Source: Ignelater luminosus
Taxonomy: Eukaryota; Arthropoda; Insecta; Coleoptera; Elateridae
DNA length: 64,000 nucleotides
Reading direction: 5' to 3'
Assembly: GCA_011009095.1 (NCBI GenBank)
Contig: VTPC01000503.1
Coordinates: 161,405 to 225,404 of the forward strand
Below, piece by piece: positions 27,170 through 39,403 of this stretch. The position numbers and the translations under genes were made by a program. A model generated the notes under the pieces. The model was not told where the DNA came from. It worked only from the letters and a program-made list of their open reading frames with translations, and made no database searches. Each line of letters begins with the position of its first letter. The stretch's first letter is position 1.

Positions 27170-27425
27170 GTAAAACACTTGCCAGTCGTAGAATTTTATC
27201 AGTTTAAATGCTGGACATGAAGTTATTTTCATTGACAATCACATCACTAAGCACAATGACCGAACAATATAAAAACTAATTCTTCCTCTAAAGCTCTTGG
27301 TTTAAAAATAAATCAGACGCAGATAAGTTTCGACAATGAAGATATATAGGCCGAAAATCAAACCAAACCGAAAAATTTGACTGCAACAAATTTGCTAAAA
27401 TAGATTGAAGAAAAGAGTTCTCACT
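27170..27425 (+). pseudogene. Duplicated gene-like fragment, copy 2
   Basis: Words shared with 25160-25365 include CATGARRTTATT, ATCAGAYGMAGAT and TTTGCTRAAATA-ATTGAAGAA, in the same order and orientation. As peptide it gives HEVIFIDN and ATNLLK-IEEK, with stops in between. The product is unknown. The two copies bracket most of the T-rich repeat block, which suggests a shared origin. Confidence 0.35.
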
Positions 27426-27629
27426 TTTATACCTTTTCAGCTATCTCGTGAACCTAAATATGTATTTTTCTGAAACAAATCTCACAACAACGAATCTTTC
27501 TCCGCTTTATATCTCAAGTAGTCCCAATAGCAATAGAAGATTTTTGCGTCCTGAATAGCATTATGCAAATAATTAGATTTGAATCTAGACCAGAGGCGAA
27601 ACGACATAGTTTTATTATTATTTACTTAA

Positions 27630-28109
27630 TTAATTGCTTTCTCGATTACAACAAAGCATTTGATAAACCATCTTATTCGGCTACTAAAGAGTAAAAGTAT
27701 AGATAAAAATGATATTAGAATCTTAATCCACTTGTATTTCAATCAAATAGCCAAAGTAAAGATAAACAGTGAATTATCGAAGAAATTGAGGTGTGTGCTG
27801 TCGCCTATGCTGTTTAATCTTTATTCTGAAGAAATAATTCAGAAAGCGTTAGAAAACCTGACAATCGGGATAAAAGTGAACGGAACGCCTGTGAATAAGA
27901 TCAGATATGCAGATGATACGATATTAATCGCTAGAACAATAAACGATTTACAGAGACTGGTAGGCAGAGTGGTGGATTATAGTGAGGAAAGCAGACTTAC
28001 ATTGAATGTCCAAACAACTAAGTTTATGACTATAAGAAAAGCACAACAACAACTGGAAGCCTTATGGGGATACGAGGAGAACAGGTAGAAACAAGGAATA
28101 CGATTCTAA
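27630..28109 (+). pseudogene. LINE reverse transcriptase, RTE-like, 5' part
   Basis: The frame reads DYNKAFD, then HLIRLLKSKSIDKNDIRI, CVLSPMLFNLYSEEI and IRYADDTILIA. The YADD motif is the polymerase active site of reverse transcriptase, and CVLSP-LFNLY is its conserved preceding block. The usual RRGVRQG segment just before CVLSP is missing, and a frame change lies near 27660. No endonuclease domain is present upstream, so the copy is 5'-truncated. The reading degrades after TTKFMTI, where the 208-bp repeat interrupts it. The fit is best with RTE-clade non-LTR elements. Confidence 0.75.
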
Positions 28110-28300
28110 AGTAAAAAAAAATTGAAAATTCTTCAATTTTTAGTGGCCATTTTGACCATGTTCCCGAAGAGTTATGTCTTTAGTTTTTGATGTAGAATCC
28201 AAATCCGAAGTCAGAATTTCAAAGTTTGACAAAAAATGCGAACAGACATACAGACAGACGGACTTTGCAAATTCAGTAACGACTGCTTCGGAGTTTGTTG
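28110..28300. mobile_element. 208-bp repeat, copy 2, nested in the LINE
   Basis: Matches 21887-22094 from GGCCATTTTGACCAT through GTAGAATCCAAATC, CAGACATACAGACAGACGGAC and CTTCGGAGTTTGTTG. It lacks about 29 bp present in copy 1 (after GAAGAGTTATC), and its left terminus is eroded. LINE coding matter resumes on its right, so it inserted into the LINE after the LINE had arrived. Confidence 0.65.
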
Positions 28301-28312
28301 AGAATTCAACAG

Positions 28313-28852
28313 ATTTAAGTATTTGGGAAAAGAAAATAATGAGTATACAGAAGAAATAAAATCAAGAATTAACCAAACCAGAATCGTATTCAATAGAATG
28401 AAAAAGATGTTCAAAGACCTTAGTCTATAACTTAGAATAAGAATGTTGGTCCTGCTCTATGGAATGGAAGCCTGGACGTTAAAGAAAGATATTAGCAACC
28501 GAATAGAAACATTTGAAATGTGCCCATATAGGAAGATCTTAAGAATAAGCTTGGGTGGACAGAGTAACGAATGAAGAGGTACGCAGAAGATCGAAGAAGG
28601 AAAAAAAGTTGCTAAATAGTATAAAAATAAGAAAACTGTAGTACTTGGGAGCAAATATACACTACTGCAGATAATAATACAGGGGAAGATACAAGGTAAG
28701 AGAAGCCAAGGAAGAAGACGCATTTCGTGGATGAATAAGCATGGTATGGATATAACCCTGTGGAATTATTTAGATAAGCAGCTTCAAAAGTCAAAATAAC
28801 CATGATGATAGTCAACCTTCTTAGAGCAGACGGTACTTGAAAAAGAATTAAT
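28313..28852 (+). pseudogene. LINE reverse transcriptase, 3' part
   Basis: After the nested repeat the reading resumes with NEYTEEIKSRINQTRIVFNR, then VLLYGMEAWTLKKD, NRIETFEM, PYRKILRIS, RVTNEEVRRRSKKEK and KIRKLQYLG, and ends with GRRRISWMNK. These are the conserved blocks of the C-terminal region of RTE-like reverse transcriptases, in the correct order. Several stops and frame changes are present. No poly-A tail or 3' target duplication was fixed. Confidence 0.7.
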
Positions 28853-28859
28853 TAATTAG

Positions 28860-31800
28860 AAATAAAAAACCTTTAGAGTGCAATCACTTCTGTGCTGTGC
28901 TTTCCTGCTCTATCGTAATCTTCGGCTTTTTGAGTCTTATCCTCTCTTAGCATTGACATCCCCGTTATTATTCAAGGAATTTTACATTTCTTACCACTAA
29001 AACGGTATTAATTACCTATTTTCCTTTTTCGTCCATGCTATAGCATTAACGTGCATTTTGAAAGAAATTACTTTTTGTTGGTTCTTCGTTATATGGAACT
29101 TTTTAATTTCAGTTTTGGCATATTAGCTTTGCAATTAATTTTTTGTGTCTTATTAAATTAAGTTAACTAATTTTGATTGATGATTGTTAAAATAGTTTTT
29201 TAATTATAATTTAATTAATAGAACAATTCGGTAATTAAAAAAATATTTTATATCGAAGGCAATACAGATTTTGTCTAGTCATGTAATATGTGACTACGGG
29301 CACAATTGTGATAAATTAAAATATCAAAAATTATGACCCAATTGAAAGTTTTAGAAGTTCCGGTTTAAATTTAAGATTCTTACAATTAGATTCTAAATAT
29401 GGTATAAAAATTAAATTAATTACAGAATAAGCTGGAAGACAGACTAATCAACATCCAATGATTTTTTTGTAGATTTATTGCCTGATCATGAATTAATAGG
29501 CTACTTGTAACACTTTTAAAGTAGACAACTTAATAAAAATTGTCGAAATTTAATATTTAATAATAGTATTTTATGGCTTTTTCCTAGCATTGAATTCTTC
29601 ACGTTTTCATTGCCCTTTTACATTTTAACATTTTTATTAGTGTTTGTAATAAAATCTAAATAAGTGTAATTAACATGCGATTGAAAGTGGATATCCGATT
29701 TATCCTTAAAGAACAAACATAGAAGTTTAATTAAAGGAAAAAAATTCAATTAAGACCATAAACACGCCAATGCAATTCTGAAATCAATTTAACAAACGAT
29801 TTATACTAATTATCCATCATTATCACCATCAAAGGCTTATAAGAGGAAACAACCGTGTAAATCTCCAAATATAACCAACTAGAAACTTTATTCTCAACAA
29901 GGTCCACCACCGCATGTTTGGACGTAATGAAGTATCGCAGTAATTAATTTATACTATTACACTCTAGATCGATTGTAAATTAATCTGCGGTAGGATTTAC
30001 ATAAGCCTTGGCTCTAAAATAACGGCCTTTCCGTATAAGTTTAGGTAAACACCAGACAATTATTTTAATTACCGCTGCTCACGTTTAAGTACTTAGCAAT
30101 TCTTGAAAATAAGTCAAAGTTTTCATTAATCATTTATGAGATTTCATTATGTTAACCTCCCCCGAAGATTTAATTCAATACAGAGCAAATTTTTGGGCCG
30201 GCCGGTCGTTTGTGGTAATATGTAATTACCATAAGTTTGCATCTTAATTTTAATGTGACATTTACTACTACTAGTTGCGCACTACATATTTGATTGTTGT
30301 TTAAAGTTATCCCTGATTCGAATCCGGTCATGGTCAAAGGAGTTTTCCGGAAAATGTTACCGATAAATTAAACTGTTAATCTCTTAGAGAATGTGACAGC
30401 GGATTTAAATGTATGAAGTTGTATTTTTAATTATCAATATTGAAACTGATTAAGAATACTTAAATTGGGTTGGGTTTTCGATTTATGTAATCATGATGTT
30501 TTAGATTTCTTTATAGTTTTCTGGAGAATATCAATAAATTAATTGATTTTAAGGTTTTTAATATTAAATGTTATTACAATGATTTAGATGTGTTCTATTT
30601 ATAGCATTTAAATCTGGCTCTTCATTCAAAAACAAAAACTAAAGTTAGAATGACTTTTACATATACGAGTTGCGTAATCCTGGTAATCCACAAGATACAA
30701 ACACTCAAAAGCTCTTGCTGGTAAATCAAATTTCCCCCACATTGAATGACTAATGAAAAATCAATGAAGAGTCTGCTTTTACAGTACTATTTCCAGTTTT
30801 TTATGAAACCAGCACACTTACAATAATTATATGCAAATTAGATACAAGGAGTTTAAGCACATGACGATCAGAAAACCGCATCCATTAAAAAAGTATGCAA
30901 AATGATCCAAAAATAACTTTGATAGATAGTAAGTACCTTACATCCATTGGAATTGAGCCTCATCACTGTAATCGAACGAAAATCTTTTTGTCCATCTCTG
31001 CGAATATTCTAGCTTCTGTTGTAACTAGTGAAGAACACAATAACGTAACGATTCATTTTAGACAATGAAAAAAGAAACCAGTGTGTTACATGAAGCTTCG
31101 CATTTGGGCGTCGATCGACCTAACGCTCGCTGCCGACGATAAGGCAGATGAGAATCATCAATAAATTTTGGGCTGCTTATGTATTTTTTTCTATTATTCT
31201 ATTAAAGAATTCTTGTGGTTTAGGGATGACTGATGGTGGGCCATCTACTTTTTGAGAACTTCTCCAATTATGTGTGATAATACAGCATTCAAGTCTTCTA
31301 ATAGTATTTAGTAATTGACATCAATACATCAGCATTGACGTAATAAGTCTTAAAGAACTATTAGAACATAGTTTAGAGTATGATTTTACAAGATAGCAAA
31401 TATTAAAATTGAAACGAGTGTCTCACGCGGGAAAACACGCCATTCGAAATGGCCGTCGTGTGACGTCACATTATATGTTTAGGGTTAGTTGAATAAAAAG
31501 AAAATAAGAGAACTCAAACAAGAACATTCAGTCAGACATTCAATATCTTAAAACCTAAATTCATAGCCAGTTCTATCAATGATAAAATATTTAAAAATAA
31601 TACCAACTTCCCCCAAAATCTTAATAACATTACGTTTCGGTTTTGCTTTCAAATGACTTATTTGCAATGTTGGTGGTGGTTTTGACATTACACTGTTTGA
31701 AATTGGAGGTTGACGAAATTTGAAGTTGAAAGTTCAAAAATATCTTTAAAAAAATGAAACATTGCATTTTGCTACTAAAGCAAAGTAGATTGTACATAAG

Positions 31801-31940
31801 GTTTGTGAAAAACAAATGGAAAACAACTAAACAAAAATTTGACTAATTGAAATAACCTTACACAGCAATGATAATTTGTAGGTAACAGCTAATATTCTTT
31901 AACTTAAAATTTTTGCGTATTCCTTAGGCAACCTATTGTA
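28860..31940. other. AT-rich DNA, nothing definite seen
   Basis: No substantial open frames or paired termini. A short GC patch GGGCCGGCCGG lies at 30196. Nothing else stands out. Confidence 0.5.
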
Positions 31941-32068
31941 TAAAAACCGTGGTGCAATCCAATCCAACAACAACTATTCTCGCTCTTCTACAAAATTCTA
32001 TTTCACTGGCTAAAGTGGAGAGCATTATTTCTAAACATTACCGTCACCTTTGTTGGCTAAACTAAGCT

Positions 32069-32335
32069 CGCACCACGAACCGACAGAGATTGCGAGCTGT
32101 TTGCTTCATGCAGGTCACTCCATTTCTACCTAACCACATTTCCCAAGTTCGTGTCCGCGATTCTCTAGTCCAACACAAAATTCCATTCCACTAGCTGAAA
32201 GGAGAGAAGGGAAGGTTATAACCAATTTTAATATTGATGTTTTACAATGGTAGACTTAAACGATAATCTTATATCAGTCTATACCAGACATCTTTGAACT
32301 GATAAGACCAGTAACTGGTTTTCAAGGAAGGAACA
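32069..32335 (+). repeat. Direct repeat A (left of tetranucleotide array)
   Basis: Matches 32931-33255 over its length: CACCACGAACCGA, CTGTTTGCTTC, GGTCACT, TTCTACCTAACC, CTAGCTGAA-GAG, GGTTATA-C-AATTT and TCTTATATCAGTCTA-ACCAGACATCTTTGAA recur in order. Related pieces occur at 31990-32040 and 32371-32420 (TTCTATT-ACTGGCTGAAG). A degenerate complex repeat with no coding potential recognised. Confidence 0.65.
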
Positions 32336-32444
32336 ATTCAGGAAATTTTTGCTTTGGGATTCTTTCTGTATTGCCAAGTTCTATTCTACTGGCTGAAGAG
32401 GAGGGGGCTTCCAAACATTCCATCCATCTACATTAACCTTGATT

Positions 32445-32831
32445 TGCTTGCTCGCTTGCTTGCTTGCTCGCTCGCTTGCTTGCTTGCTCGCTTGCTTGCT
32501 TGCTCGCTTGCTTGCTTGCCTGCTTGCTTGCTTGCTGGCTTGCCTGCTCGCTTGCTTGCTGGCTTGCCTGCTTGCTTGCTTGCCTGCCTGCCTGCCTGCC
32601 TGCTTGCTTGCCTGCTCGCTTGCTTGCTCGCTCGCTTTCCTGCTCGCTGGCTTGCTCGCTCGCTTGCTTGCTCGCTCGCTTGCCTGCTCGCTTGCTTGCT
32701 CGCTCGCTTGCTTGCTCGCTCGCTTGCTTGCTCGCTCGCTTACTCGCTCGGTTGCTTGCTCGCTTACTCGCACGCTTGCTTGCTTACTCGCTTGCTTGCT
32801 TGCTTGCTCGCTTGCTCGCTTGCTTGCTTGC
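32445..32831. repeat. Compound tetranucleotide array (GCTT/GCTC/GCCT)
   Basis: About 97 tetranucleotide units, mainly CTTG with frequent CTCG and CCTG variants, running 387 bp. Since four and three share a 12-bp superperiod and the units contain no stop, three plus-strand frames (Leu-Ala-Cys-Leu type) and a minus-strand frame (Ser-Lys-Gln-Ala type) stay open across it. The resulting frames of up to 234 codons are artefacts of the repeat and are not genes. Confidence 0.95.
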
Positions 32832-32930
32832 GAGCTGATCACCCGATAATTCATTACTTCAAATGCCTCGTGGGCTACGGAGTCTTAGGTTGTCTGCGGT
32901 CTCCATCTCCAATCGATCTCGCTTTGTGCC

Positions 32931-33255
32931 ATCCACCACGACCGATAAAGAATGCGGACTGTTTGCTTCGTGAGGGTCACTGGTTCTACCTAACCCCATT
33001 CCCTACGTGCATTGGAATTCTTCACTTCACCACAAGATACCATTTCGTTCCTAGCTGAAGAAGAGGGAAGTTTTAAACAATTCTGGTGGCTGTGATGGCT
33101 TTGGCTTGACTTGAGATGATCTAGGATCTTTCAAATCAAGGTTATAGCTAATTTGATACTGATGTTCAGCAGTGGCCGAAATGAGAATCTTATATCAGTC
33201 TACACCAGACATCTTTGAATCAATAAGACCTGCAGTTGACTTACGAGGTAGGATG
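32931..33255 (+). repeat. Direct repeat B (right of tetranucleotide array)
   Basis: Second copy of the sequence at 32069-32335, diverged and with a ~60-bp insertion near 33070-33130. Together with copy A it brackets the tetranucleotide array, so the zone looks like a larger tandem repeat whose unit contains the array. The outer limits are uncertain. Confidence 0.65.
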
Positions 33256-33844
33256 AGTTTGCCTATGGACATCAAAACTGCGGTAGTGGAAGTAATGATA
33301 TTTTGTTTTTTCATCTTTTCCGCTTGGGATAGAAACCGAGGTAGGAACTGGTGATTTTACGAATATTGTGAGCATGAATGCTTTTGAACGAAGAGTAATT
33401 CAGTTTTGAAGGAAGTTTTAGTATCGAAATGGAAATTTGTTCGATTTACATTCAGGTAACTGTTGGCCACTAAAATTATCAGCTCTGGAAATTAATGGCA
33501 TTCAAACGTCTTGTTTACACTAAGTCGTCAGTCAGTAATGATCTTACAACCGGTTTCTACGGTTGTTAATACGGGTCGAAAAAGAATATCCAAGTTGTAT
33601 ATTTTCGTTAAAGATTGAGGTGGTAGATTCTACAAAAAGAGACTGCATATTGCGTAATGAAGTCGATTTGTTACGTAATCGCTACATTGGTCGTGGTTTC
33701 ATTGTAACTTGGTAGCATTTTTTGCAACGCAAAAGCTGTTGGAATTCTTATTGCTCTTTAAATACTAGCGATAATGATTCAGCGCCATTCTATTCTTATT
33801 ATTCTTATGTGCACTGCATAATATTCAAAAACTGCTAGATATAA

Positions 33845-34740
33845 CATCTTCAGAGTCCGAGTCCGACTCCGAGCGCCATGCGAAATGGTCGACCCGGATC
33901 CAGTCGGTACGGCAATGCACTGAAGCAGAAAAGTAAGCAGCACTTCCAAGGAAATTCAACATCCGGTTGGGGGCCGGGTGGTAGTTTCCAACTCCACCTG
34001 CCGAATCTCTGCGTTATGGTCTGGGGCGCAGGGCTGGCAAAGTTCCAGTCCATTTCTCAGCCTCATTCAAAGGCTGGTCGCCTCTGTTACTCTAGGACTC
34101 CACGGCTGATATTCGCGCCAGAGGCTCCGCGGTATCACCAACTCCAGCTGCTGAAATTCTGCTTCCGTCCGTTACCGCATTCCTCTCCCATCCCATTCCC
34201 TTCTAAATCCTCTCACGCCGTGAACCGTGGGGGGGGGTTGTGTTTCTGAGAATAACCGTTGACCACACCTAGCCTTATTTCAATTATCATATTTAACCAA
34301 TCAATTCCAAATTCACTAATCATTAACCTCAATCAATCAACTATTTATCCACCAACGTCCCATCAACCCATAACTAACACCAACTCCAATGCCGTTAACG
34401 CTCCACCATCTACGACATCTACCCCGTCCCCGTCGTCTAAATCAAAACAGAAATCCATCAAATAAGAATTCGATAATCATCTTTACTCCGATAACAAGAA
34501 ATCCGATAAATCAAGACCGCCGATATCCATCCAACCAACGTCAACTCCAGAAAATTCAAGAACCGCCGCGACGCCAACGACAAAACGAAATCCAGCGTCC
34601 CAAGCCGTCTTCACTACCTTGCCTCCAAAGCCGAAGACAACAACAGAATCATCATCAATCTAAGCGACGAGCATTACGATCTGCATCTATCAAATACCAC
34701 TCCACGGGCTGAAGAGAGGTCGAACGACCTCTAAAGCCGA
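33845..34740 (+). other. GC-rich island of unknown origin
   Basis: Composition changes sharply from AT-rich to GC-rich at about 33850 (GAGTCCGAGTCCGACTCCGAG) and then to C/A-rich Pro/Thr/Ser-type coding bias after 34260. It contains a G9 run near 34230. Open frames of 123, 68 and 107 codons overlap in the same direction; the last third reads KSSVPSRLHYLASK and IINLSDEHYDLHLS in one frame. The end (34700-34716, CTCCACGGGCTGAAGAG) resembles the ACTGGCTGAAGAG words of the neighbouring repeats. It could be the 5' part of a retroelement or an inserted gene fragment; I cannot identify it. Confidence 0.4.
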
Positions 34741-34885
34741 CATTGCGATGATTAACATTAACAAATCTTCAATGTTGACCAAGTAGCCAGCTGAAAGCGA
34801 CAAACTAAGCTTGTTGTGGATTACAATCACTCTAGACAATCGTATGTGTTCTGCACAAATAGAATTACTTGGGTATGAATGTGTA

Positions 34886-35490
34886 CAGGGTTGTCCATAT
34901 TTGATATAAATTTAGGGTACCTCGAAAATCAAGTAGCCAGAATGATTTGAATGGATACAGCTAGTCTACTTTTTCCTGTCGAGTTCATTGCTGCGATCAG
35001 CATTTTGATATGTGCTTTTTCTGAGCTACAAATCAATTTTTCCAAGACTTTTGTGATACTGTATTTCGTTATTTGAAAAAAAAAATAGAAAAAGAAAACT
35101 TATTATTACATTAGTTTTTCACATAATTGTAGTTGTAGTTTCCAAATCAAGTATGGCTTGTAAAGAAAAGGGACTTCATAACGCATATAATGTGATAATC
35201 AGATAAAATGATGTGGCAAAAACCCATAGCGTACATAGCAACTTTTGGCTAAACTCTTTTGTTTTCATGTACGGCATAATTTATTTTAGGTAGTAATTAA
35301 CTAGATGACAATTTACAATCTAGAATTTCAATTTTGATGTGTATTTCGAGAACAAATGAAAGTACCTTGATTTTCTTCAGATTGTTGATAACCAGCATTA
35401 AAATTATATCGAAGTTGGTCAATTTAAATGATCTTGTATCTATTTTAGAAATTACCAGGCATAGATGAGATTTTGAAACACTCTGTATAC
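34886..35490. mobile_element. Probable CAGGGTT-ended MITE-like fragment
   Basis: Starts TACAGGGTTGTCC and contains the GGGTACCTCGAAAA word often found in such elements. Near 35475 lies CACTCTGTATACG, which is an imperfect inverted version of the start. The TIR match is only about 10 bp, so the boundaries are tentative. Confidence 0.3.
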
Positions 35491-38440
35491 GAAATTTTTT
35501 CTTGACTTGCCCAACCGTAGGAAAATACATAAATGATCATATTTTCCTTTACATTTTGTTAGTTGCCGTTAATATGAATTTTGAAACAAGACAGTGTGTT
35601 AGGTTAAATTATTGATTTTCTGAGATCTGCTTTGAAGAATTTAGGCCTATGTACCTGCAGTTTAATGTAATTTATTCTGGTTAATTAATTTAGTGTTATT
35701 CTTGGCCTCTTTGATTAAATTTTAGTTAGAATTTTTTCTCTATTTCCTAATCCTTGGCATTACTAATCAAACTTTTATCAGCAACTCCAAATTAAACCTA
35801 CTGACGTACACAATGACAGAATTTGAATATAATAATGACAAGTGTTCAATTATTATGAACTAGTCAAGATTTCATTTTATACTCGGTGTGTGTCTTTTCT
35901 TAACTGATTGTCATTGAAAAGTTGCCATTAAAATCTTGACAACATTTCAACAGTTGAATACGTACGTACACATACTAATTTGTTGTCAGTGCGCATAGAT
36001 AAATAAGTTAAACTGAATTTTAATTAAAATTAATATGCTATTAAACTTGATAATTTTATTTTCTTAAGCTGGTTGGTATCATAAATCCAAGGCAATTTAC
36101 AATGAAAGATATTAAAATTCAATTTTATAATGACTTTATAATACAGTTAGGTTGGTGCACACCAGATAAAGCTACGGTTTGATGACAGACACACGTGGAA
36201 TTCTCATCAGTTGTGGTTGTATAAACAAAACAGTTTTATCGAAAATAATAATTCCCCCGCTTATCATTTAAATATGATATGAATCATTTAAAGAAACAGG
36301 TTACGTGCCTTATTCTTAATTTCTCCGGAAAATGGTAAATCATTATTATTACAGGTAGCCACAAAATATATGTAGACATTAAATTTCTCATTCTTTTCTA
36401 AGAATGGATATTTTTCCTCATGAATGGAGGATTAAATTTTAGCTAAGAATATTCTGTCGATTTATCTCTTTCAGTTAACAAAGATAACTTAAATTAAGTC
36501 ATCTTTAACAATTTTGATTTAAAGAATGCTCGAAAAGGAAAAGATTTTCATTGACGGTCTACTTCACTGAAATGTTGCTTTATTTATGTATTTTACTGTC
36601 TGAATTGCCATAACATCGACATCTTACTTAAACAAACGATTTAGAATGCAAATAAGGAACCTTAAAAACCAGCTAGTTAGTATTAGTTTTCAATATGTCT
36701 ATAGAAAATTGATTTTATTGCGACATTAAATAACTTACTAACCACTAATGGCATCGTTAAAAATTAGATAAAGATCTAGTTTTATTAGGAAAAATGTTTT
36801 TAACTTGTTTTCCTTTAAATAATTTCTTTGTTTTGCTAAAACAAGAAAGTGGTTTATTATATATTATGGTATAGTATAAGAAAACACATTATTTTGAATT
36901 ATGCAAATCGATCAAACGAGTGTATGATGTAAGAATTTTGTATTGTAGAATTTTTATTACTGAAGGACGAATTTAGACCCGGTTTTTTATGTTTAATATG
37001 TGACAGAATTTATTTGTTTTTGTTTTGAAGTAATATACAAATATAATTAATTAGATTCCCGAACTGTTGAATCGAGAGATTTTTTGGAATTCCTACGGTT
37101 CACGTGTAGTATGTTTTGATTATAAATTTATAAATGTAGTCATGAAAAGAGCGTAGTGTAATGAATTATTTGCCGTATCGCAGGTTAATTGAAGTTCTTC
37201 CAAACAAGGAGATGGATGCAATTGGTTTATTGCAATTTTATCATCAGTGATCACCTTTGGGGTGATTTATAACAGTATCAGTATAGTATTTACTGAAATT
37301 TCATTTATATGTTAAAACTTAATGCTCTAGCCCTTTTAGACTCTGATTTAGAACAAAATTCCAATTTAAACTTTGAATTTTTGCCCAAACAATGCATTCA
37401 GACCGGTAGGACGAAATTTACTTCAAGGTTATGGAATTATGCGTGCGCGTAATTCGGGATATGGTAAACTGCTTGGTCCAGCGAGCTTTCCTTTTAATCT
37501 TGGAAGGCCTGCAAAATTCTTCATAGCACAATCGCTTAAATGAAACACGCAGCGTATTCGTTTAAATATCGTAATCTTTCATGATACCTCGGAATGAAGG
37601 AAAGAAACCAACTCTCTTGATAAACTTCGTTTGGTGGTCCGTAGGTCACTTGTTTGAAAACCTGCTCGTATTGTGTATCATTAATTTTACAAAATATGCG
37701 TCCTAGGCTAGTTTAACCTTGAAATCAGTTTCCTTATGCCATAATCATTACGTTTTGGATGAACTGACTTTTGTTCTTGTTGGTCTTTCGAAATTTTCAT
37801 GTGTTAGTAACAGGATTCGGAGTTGGTCACTCATTCTAAGATTGGTTGGAGTAAGATTCGAGAAGAACGGCAAATAAAGCGCGATGCGCCCACACAGCAA
37901 GGTTTTAGCAGCTAAAATTCTAAGCAGATTGTCCGAATGGAAAACTACACATTGCTGAGAAAAGCTGTTGAAGATTTTATTCAGTGTTTAGATTGCAGGG
38001 TATAAATTCGTCAATGCCCAAAACCAGTTGGTGTAAGATAAAGTACTAACCTCAAACAAAAAACGATCGGAAATTAAGCGCAATAACGATTATCTCTTTG
38101 CTAGAGGTGCTGTTATTTAACGTCAAATTTGATAAGTCTAAACGTCGGAGTATAAGTTTGAGGTTATTATATAGTTTTTTCTGATCCGATCATAGAGATT
38201 ACATGACAGAATTGTTCGTCTTAATTCGGTTTATTCAAAAACGGTTGCGTGGCCACTAAGAAGTTAATACTATGTACCTGCTGTTTTGCAGTAATTATAA
38301 ATCATTGTCAAAGTATTGAAGATAATGCCAAGGAAATTATAGGAAACTTTGTTCATATAAACTTTAATAGCGCAACGATAAGGCATTAATAGAGAGTTGT
38401 TTCTCGGATATAAAAATTTAAATTTCATAGACGAAGCCAA
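35491..38440. other. AT-rich DNA, nothing definite seen
   Basis: No notable open frame and no paired termini. It carries simple AT-rich stretches only. Confidence 0.5.
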
Positions 38441-38449
38441 GTCGATATC

Positions 38450-38857
38450 ATACAGGGCGATCATTTTAAACCTTCCCACCTTGAATAACTTTTTAATTAG
38501 TAAAATTATCAAAAATCGCTAAAACGTTTCGAGTTTGTTTTGGAGGAGCACATTTAATAACCTACTCTACTCAATTGGGAAACTTTCACTTTCCCCCCAA
38601 TCACCCCTACCCCAAAATCTTAAATGGCACTATCCCATATATCATTTTATAGGGTATAAAATTCTCAATCTTTTACATTAAAGAAAATTATGAAGAAGGG
38701 TCCTTTCCAAGGACAATCCATACAGAAATTATACAAGTATATATGCATGAACGATGTTTCTATGGATAAATAAGGTCTTATTATCTGTATTACTCCCCTA
38801 TACTATTCGTATGCACTTTGCCCCGAACTTTCTCAACCCTGTATCTCAAAAACTATT
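38450..38857. mobile_element. Probable CAGGG-ended MITE-like element
   Basis: The left end TACAGGGCGATCATTTTAAACC and the right end CAACCCTGTATCTC are inverted at TACAGGG. The TATCTCAAAAACTATTGATT that follows at the right is typical of the zone just outside or inside such ends. The element would be about 410 bp with no coding capacity. Only about 8 bp of the ends pair well, so this is tentative. Confidence 0.35.
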
Positions 38858-39403
38858 GATTCTACGTAAATTTTGTATAGGGCCTTTTTGTGTAGATTTA
38901 GCTCATGAACAAATTTTATAATGACCAAAAGTAACGTAAGACCAATAGTTAACGAGATATTTGAGCAAAACTGATTTTCGTGACCTTTGACTTTCTATAA
39001 CTTCGGTAGCCGTCCAGTTGGCTTTATGGACTTTTGAGGGATTGTTTTTGATGCCGAAATAAAGAGAAGTCCTAAGAACAATTTTCAGTCGGATTTTTCT
39101 AGAGGTTTGGCCTTTTTTTGTATAAAGTAACTGGGCTATTATTTCAGGATTGGGCCATAAGTTTTGACTACAGGTTAACATTGTAAAATGGAATTCCTTG
39201 TAGTCTCGTTTCATGCTTGAATTATCTTCAGAAGCTAAGTACTTGATTAGCTTTTGGGTTTTTTCTTTTCCTGGTCCAAGTCTTCCGAACAAGTTCAAAT
39301 TATTACTAAAGTGCTAATTGCCTATATGTCCAATTTCTTTGGCTTGATTTGCTATAATTTAATCTATAAAACTCCATGTCACAGTTATCAAATTCGATAT
39401 GTT

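Noticed and set aside
32354-33058. Long open frame of 234 codons rich in Leu-Ala-Cys
   Set aside because: It is produced by the stop-free tetranucleotide array; overlapping frames on both strands are equally open.
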